From positions 27,936,001 to 28,000,000 of the forward strand of contig NC_083697.1 of assembly GCF_033118175.1 (NCBI RefSeq): 64,000 nt of DNA, written 5' to 3'. This document shows, piece after piece, positions 60,105 through 64,000 of the stretch. A program made the translations under genes and the position numbers. Under the pieces are notes generated by a model. That model was not told the DNA's origin. It made no database searches and saw nothing but the letters and a program-made list of their open reading frames with translations. The stretch is from Dama dama. Taxonomy: Eukaryota > Chordata > Mammalia > Artiodactyla > Cervidae. Positions within the stretch are counted from its first letter, which is position 1, and each line of letters starts with the position of its first letter.

Positions 60105-60145
60105 AAAAATGTTGGGTAAAAAAAAAAAAAAAAAAATGTTGGGTA
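60105..60145 (+). repeat. Poly(A) tract bracketed by a 13-bp direct repeat
   Basis: AAAAATGTTGGGT occurs at 60105-60117 and again at 60133-60145, separated by 15 A residues. No other element sequence lies between the repeats. Confidence 0.9.
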
Positions 60146-60157
60146 TTAGGGAAGGAA

Positions 60158-60368
60158 TGGGTTTCCCTGGTGGCTCAGATGGTAAAGAATCTGCCTGAAA
60201 TGGAGGAGACGAGGGTTTGATCCCTGGGTCAGGAACATCCCCTGGAGAAAGGAATGTCAACCCATTTCAGTATTCTTGCTTGGAGAATCCTATGGACAGA
60301 GGAGCCTGGCAGGCTACAGTCCATGAGGTCACAAAGAGTCAAACATGACTAAGCGAATAACACACACA
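60158..60368 (+). mobile_element. Bov-tA SINE
   Basis: GGGTTTCCCTGGTGGCTCAG head, GGGTTTGATCCCTGGGTCAG B-box-like region and Bov-A body, ending AACATGACTAAGCGAATAAC and CACACACA. A short AAGGAAT direct repeat flanks it. Confidence 0.93.
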
Positions 60369-63029
60369 AAGGTAAGGAATACAGGCATCTCAAAGACAAT
60401 GTTGCATGCTTAAAAATAGTTTATATATTCAAAGAATTAATGCTAAAATGCAAATCTTGACAAATACATCTAATTACTAAAGAATGAAGGGATCTGACTG
60501 AAATTAAACTTTTTCTGCATACACAATAAAGGTATAAAAAGAAGAACATAAATTCCTGGCCAACATTCTTTACCTTTTTATTCCAAACCCTTGCAAGTAC
60601 AGGTACAGAATCACAGTTTATTTACTAAAAAATAGTCATCCAGGCTAAAATGCTCAAAAAACTTGTGAAATTTACCTCCCAACTCACCAAAGCAGACCCT
60701 GCTGCTACACAAGAATTCCATTTCATCTTACCTCATCTTTTTATGTTGCATCTCCTCAACCCAGCCATCCTGTACCACCACTGGCCAAGTCAGTGCTCTG
60801 CTTTTATCCTCCCTTTACACTATCCCAAGGTTGGGTCTGCAATACTAATAGTGGAAGTGGCAAAGAGATAGCTGTCTGCAAACTCAAAAACTTTAGAAAG
60901 AATGTTAGTCCTCTAAAATGTAAAGAACAAGGTGATGATATGGAAAACACAGACCTGTGATGCATTAATTAAAGTTGGTAGCTTAACTACCTCAAATTAA
61001 AAATAAACAATAGTTTCAGAAATCAGATGTGCATTCCTTGAGAGACAAAAACTAAAAATAGTCCTCACAAACATAGCCAATTTAAAGTCATGAAATATTG
61101 TATTTATTTGAAGAATTTGACTTCTAAATATCAAACACATATTTGCATTAGTACAAGTAATGATCAATTAAATGCGTGAAAAAAATGTATATTATAAAAT
61201 AATCCTTAAATATATTAAACAGTTTATTTTTCACACAAAGTTCAAAGATAGAATTTCTGTCTTTGAGAAGGAAGATGTGGTTCTCCTCCAAGCTGAGTGA
61301 ATAAACTGAGCTCTTTTCCTCTGCAGCATCAGTATTTTCAAAACCCAGCTTCCCTAAGTGAATCAAAGCATGAGGAAAATGAGTCAGAGGGAAATCTGAC
61401 CACTAAATGTCTATGAGCACCATTTGTGCTCAAAACAGAATAGACTCCCCACACACCCCATTGTAGACATCACGAAGTGACTCCCAGTTATTTCATCCAA
61501 TACAAAGCTTAGGATATCCAGGTGGTGTGCAGCCCTCTCCATTTACCTGACTGGAGTTACTCCTTGCACGGCAATCCACAGTCTAAAAGACAAGCATCTG
61601 CCCCACCCCATATCCAATGTACAGTGGTGGGAAAGGAACAGAACAAATATAACTACAAACTTAAATTCAAAAAAGGGAAAAAACAGAAGTAAACAGCAGG
61701 CACTGGTTTTAGCAATGATCAAATTCTAGAGGAAAAGTATTGTGTCTACTTAGCAGGGGAGAATTTTAGTAGCTGATTTTAACAACTGTCATATCTAAAA
61801 ACACACGCTTCACAAATACATGTATAGAATCAAATGTAAAAATGAGATGTTATCAGCTCCCTTTACTATTGACTATGATTGTTAGGACACAAAATAAGTA
61901 AAAATACTTCTTAAGATTATAAGCATACAAAATAACTAATTATAGTTATTTTTCATCAACTACGCAGACTTTTACCTTTAACATTCTGCATGGCAATTCA
62001 ACTGCTTATGTTAACATACTGAAAGGTACTGTATCTTCTTAGGTTATTAACATATATTTTAACATTCTGCCTAAGTGTTGAAAATAAAACTTTTAATATA
62101 GAAGATTTAAATATTTCAGAAAATTGTGTTTTCAGGTTTTATAAGTATGAATATAGGAAAGAAATTTTTAGGCAGTTTTCCTTTTTGTTCCTGGATTATT
62201 GGAAACCTTCTTTCAGACTTGGAAATCCAAATTCATAGTAAACCAAAATTAAGCAACTGCTTTGAAAGTTCTTTTGACCCTGATATGACAATTACAGTAC
62301 TTATGCTAGCTCTTCTCCTCAAGCTGAAAAACCTATCACCCCATCTATCTCAAGTTCAAAGAGATGACTGTTTCCTCCCAATGGCTTAACTTCTCTTAGA
62401 TTTCACCTCCTAATTTCTCTCAGGAATCAAAGGAACTCCAGCAAACATGAATCAATCATTTCCTTTTTTTCCCATCAGAGTCCATGAAGATCAGGATCAA
62501 GTTTAAAATGTAGTTTACTTACCTCACATAGTAACAAAAGAGCAGACTATTAAGGATAGCCATGTATAGATAAAGGTGAAAGCAGCTAAAACTTATCTAA
62601 ACATTATATAATTGCTTTGGTACTAATACTCCTCAATGATCATACAAAAATTCATAGTTCAGCACAGGGTTGAGACAACTGTAATTTTTAAATTTATCAT
62701 TATGCTAACCCTCAGACACTGTGAGTATATACAGACTATGAGGGTACAGAACATTCACAATAATCCATAATATTATGCCAAGGACATAAGGGTTTCCTTG
62801 CTATGTAGACGTAGAGATTGCTCCGTTTATTTTGTCTGTTTTCAACAAAAAACACTTATGTGAAGGCAAGAGAAAATCATGCCCAATTTAGTAAAATATT
62901 TTTAAAGTTCACATAATTATTTCAACAAATAAAATTCATCATCTTCAATCAGCTTCACCCTCTTTATTACCAATTGAAGCATTTAGACTATATTTTTAAA
63001 TCATGCATAGCTTATTAATTTTTATACAG

Positions 63030-63195
63030 CCTTATAAGGTGAAATATTATAACTATTTATTTACTAATTTAGTAAATAAATGAAAACACAAACATTTTAA
63101 GCATCTTGCCCAAATTGTGCAGCTTGCTTTTGGTGAAAATAAAGCTCTGAATCCAGAGTATTTGATTCCAGAAGCTATATCTATACCTTTGACTA
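63030..63195 (+). mobile_element. MIR relic
   Basis: TTTTAAGCATCTTGCCCAAA, TTGTGCAGCTTGC and AGTATTTGATTCCAGAAGCT follow the MIR core order. It is diverged. Confidence 0.5.
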
Positions 63196-64000
63196 GTAAT
63201 TTGTGAGATCCAGCTACATAAAATGAAATAAAGGTTATGTATGTCTGTCTCTGACTCTGCTAATAAGCTTAGGAAGCAAAGAATCCTGACACATTCTGAT
63301 ACTGTAATCTTTAAAGTATGGATAGTATATATTGCATTTGGTGGTTTTGAAGTAGATGAACTACTACCATCAAACATTTCAAAACATGTAGAATTTTCAG
63401 AGAAGATCCTGACCAGTTAAATGCTGAAACATCTTATGAGGTCTGGTTACCCCAATAAATAAATGTCAGTCCTGGTTCTTAGTCTAAGCCTGCAGCATCC
63501 CAGAGTTAACTCCAAATTCAATAGTTGAGTAATATTAGCAAATCTCACAAGCAACTGGAGAAGATATCAGAATACTACCTAACTAGCATATTAGCTTCCT
63601 ACATGGAAAAATAATTATTCAGGAAATTTATTGAGAATGGAATGAGAACAAGAGTTACAGTCATTTTCTTTTATTAGTTTTCTCTGTTTTTCCTTGGACA
63701 ATTCTTTAACTATGACTAAGACACTATTGACGACTATAACATCTGTTCTTTTGAATCGCTCTTGTTGAATCCTCAAAATGCTATGCCCCAGTTTCATTTG
63801 TCAACAAATAATTTCACTATAATATAGCAAAGGATTAAAGAATATATTTATCAGGTGCCTTGGAAAGAGCACCTCTGTCTGCATGGGAAAATTTAGAAGA
63901 AAAAAAGGAGATGTATAGAGAAAAATTTTCACAGAAGAGGTGATGCTTGAGCTGAATCCTCAAGGATAAATCTCTTCTCCAAGGAGAAGAAAAAGTGAAG

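Larger units (their letters stand above)
52221..64000. other. Distal 3' UTR and/or intergenic DNA downstream of TACR3
   Basis: No exon with conserved coding content or splice pattern was recognised here on either strand. The interval holds Bov-tA SINEs, two L1 3' ends, an L2 relic, MIR relics and a poly(A) insertion, listed separately. Stretches where I see nothing are 52225-52985, 53120-55850, 56775-57435, 58205-59295, 59740-60100 and 60370-63030. The final kilobase beyond 63200 is also featureless. Confidence 0.6.

Overview
The window is nuclear DNA from a ruminant, most likely a bovid. The evidence is the dense load of BovB (RTE-clade) LINEs, tRNA-derived Bov-tA and Bov-A SINEs, a cetartiodactyl CHR-type SINE and bovine-type L1 3' ends. 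Older mammalian MIR, L2 and MLT1 relics lie underneath. The sequence alone does not separate cattle, sheep, goat, deer and similar species.

The only host gene I can support is TACR3, the neurokinin B (NK3) receptor, on the + strand. Exons 2 to 5 are present at 11273-11461, 13427-13577, 49697-49893 and 51512-51824. Exon 1, carrying the N-terminus, TM1-TM3 and the promoter, lies upstream of the window. The four exons join in frame without a stop (850 coding nt, 282 complete residues plus the last base of an Arg codon). They cover the cytoplasmic end of TM3 through TM7 and the whole C-terminal tail. Intron 2 is 1,965 bp, intron 3 is 36,119 bp and intron 4 is 1,618 bp. All have GT...AG ends.

Layout: 1-11272 is the 3' part of intron 1. 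It holds a 2-kb BovB, a processed pseudogene of YWHAE (14-3-3 epsilon) with its 3' UTR, several SINEs, an MLT1 LTR and a BovB 3' end. Intron 3 (13578-49696) is a retroelement array with two L1 3' ends in the same orientation, five BovB fragments (one 2.7 kb), an L2 fossil split by two SINEs, an MLT1 LTR interrupted by about 1.1 kb, and microsatellites. From 51825 to the end is 3' UTR and intergenic DNA with SINEs, L1 3' ends, and MIR and L2 relics. No second gene is visible there.

No new protein system is apparent. The observations most worth a second look are structural: inverted SINE pairs flanking TACR3 exons 3 and 4, a hairpin at a BovB 5' junction, an unidentified block of about 110 bp inside a BovB tail, and what looks like a tail-only poly(A) insertion with a perfect target-site duplication. 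Repeat-family assignments come from remembered consensus features and from comparing copies within the window by eye, so element boundaries are approximate (usually within 5 to 20 bp).
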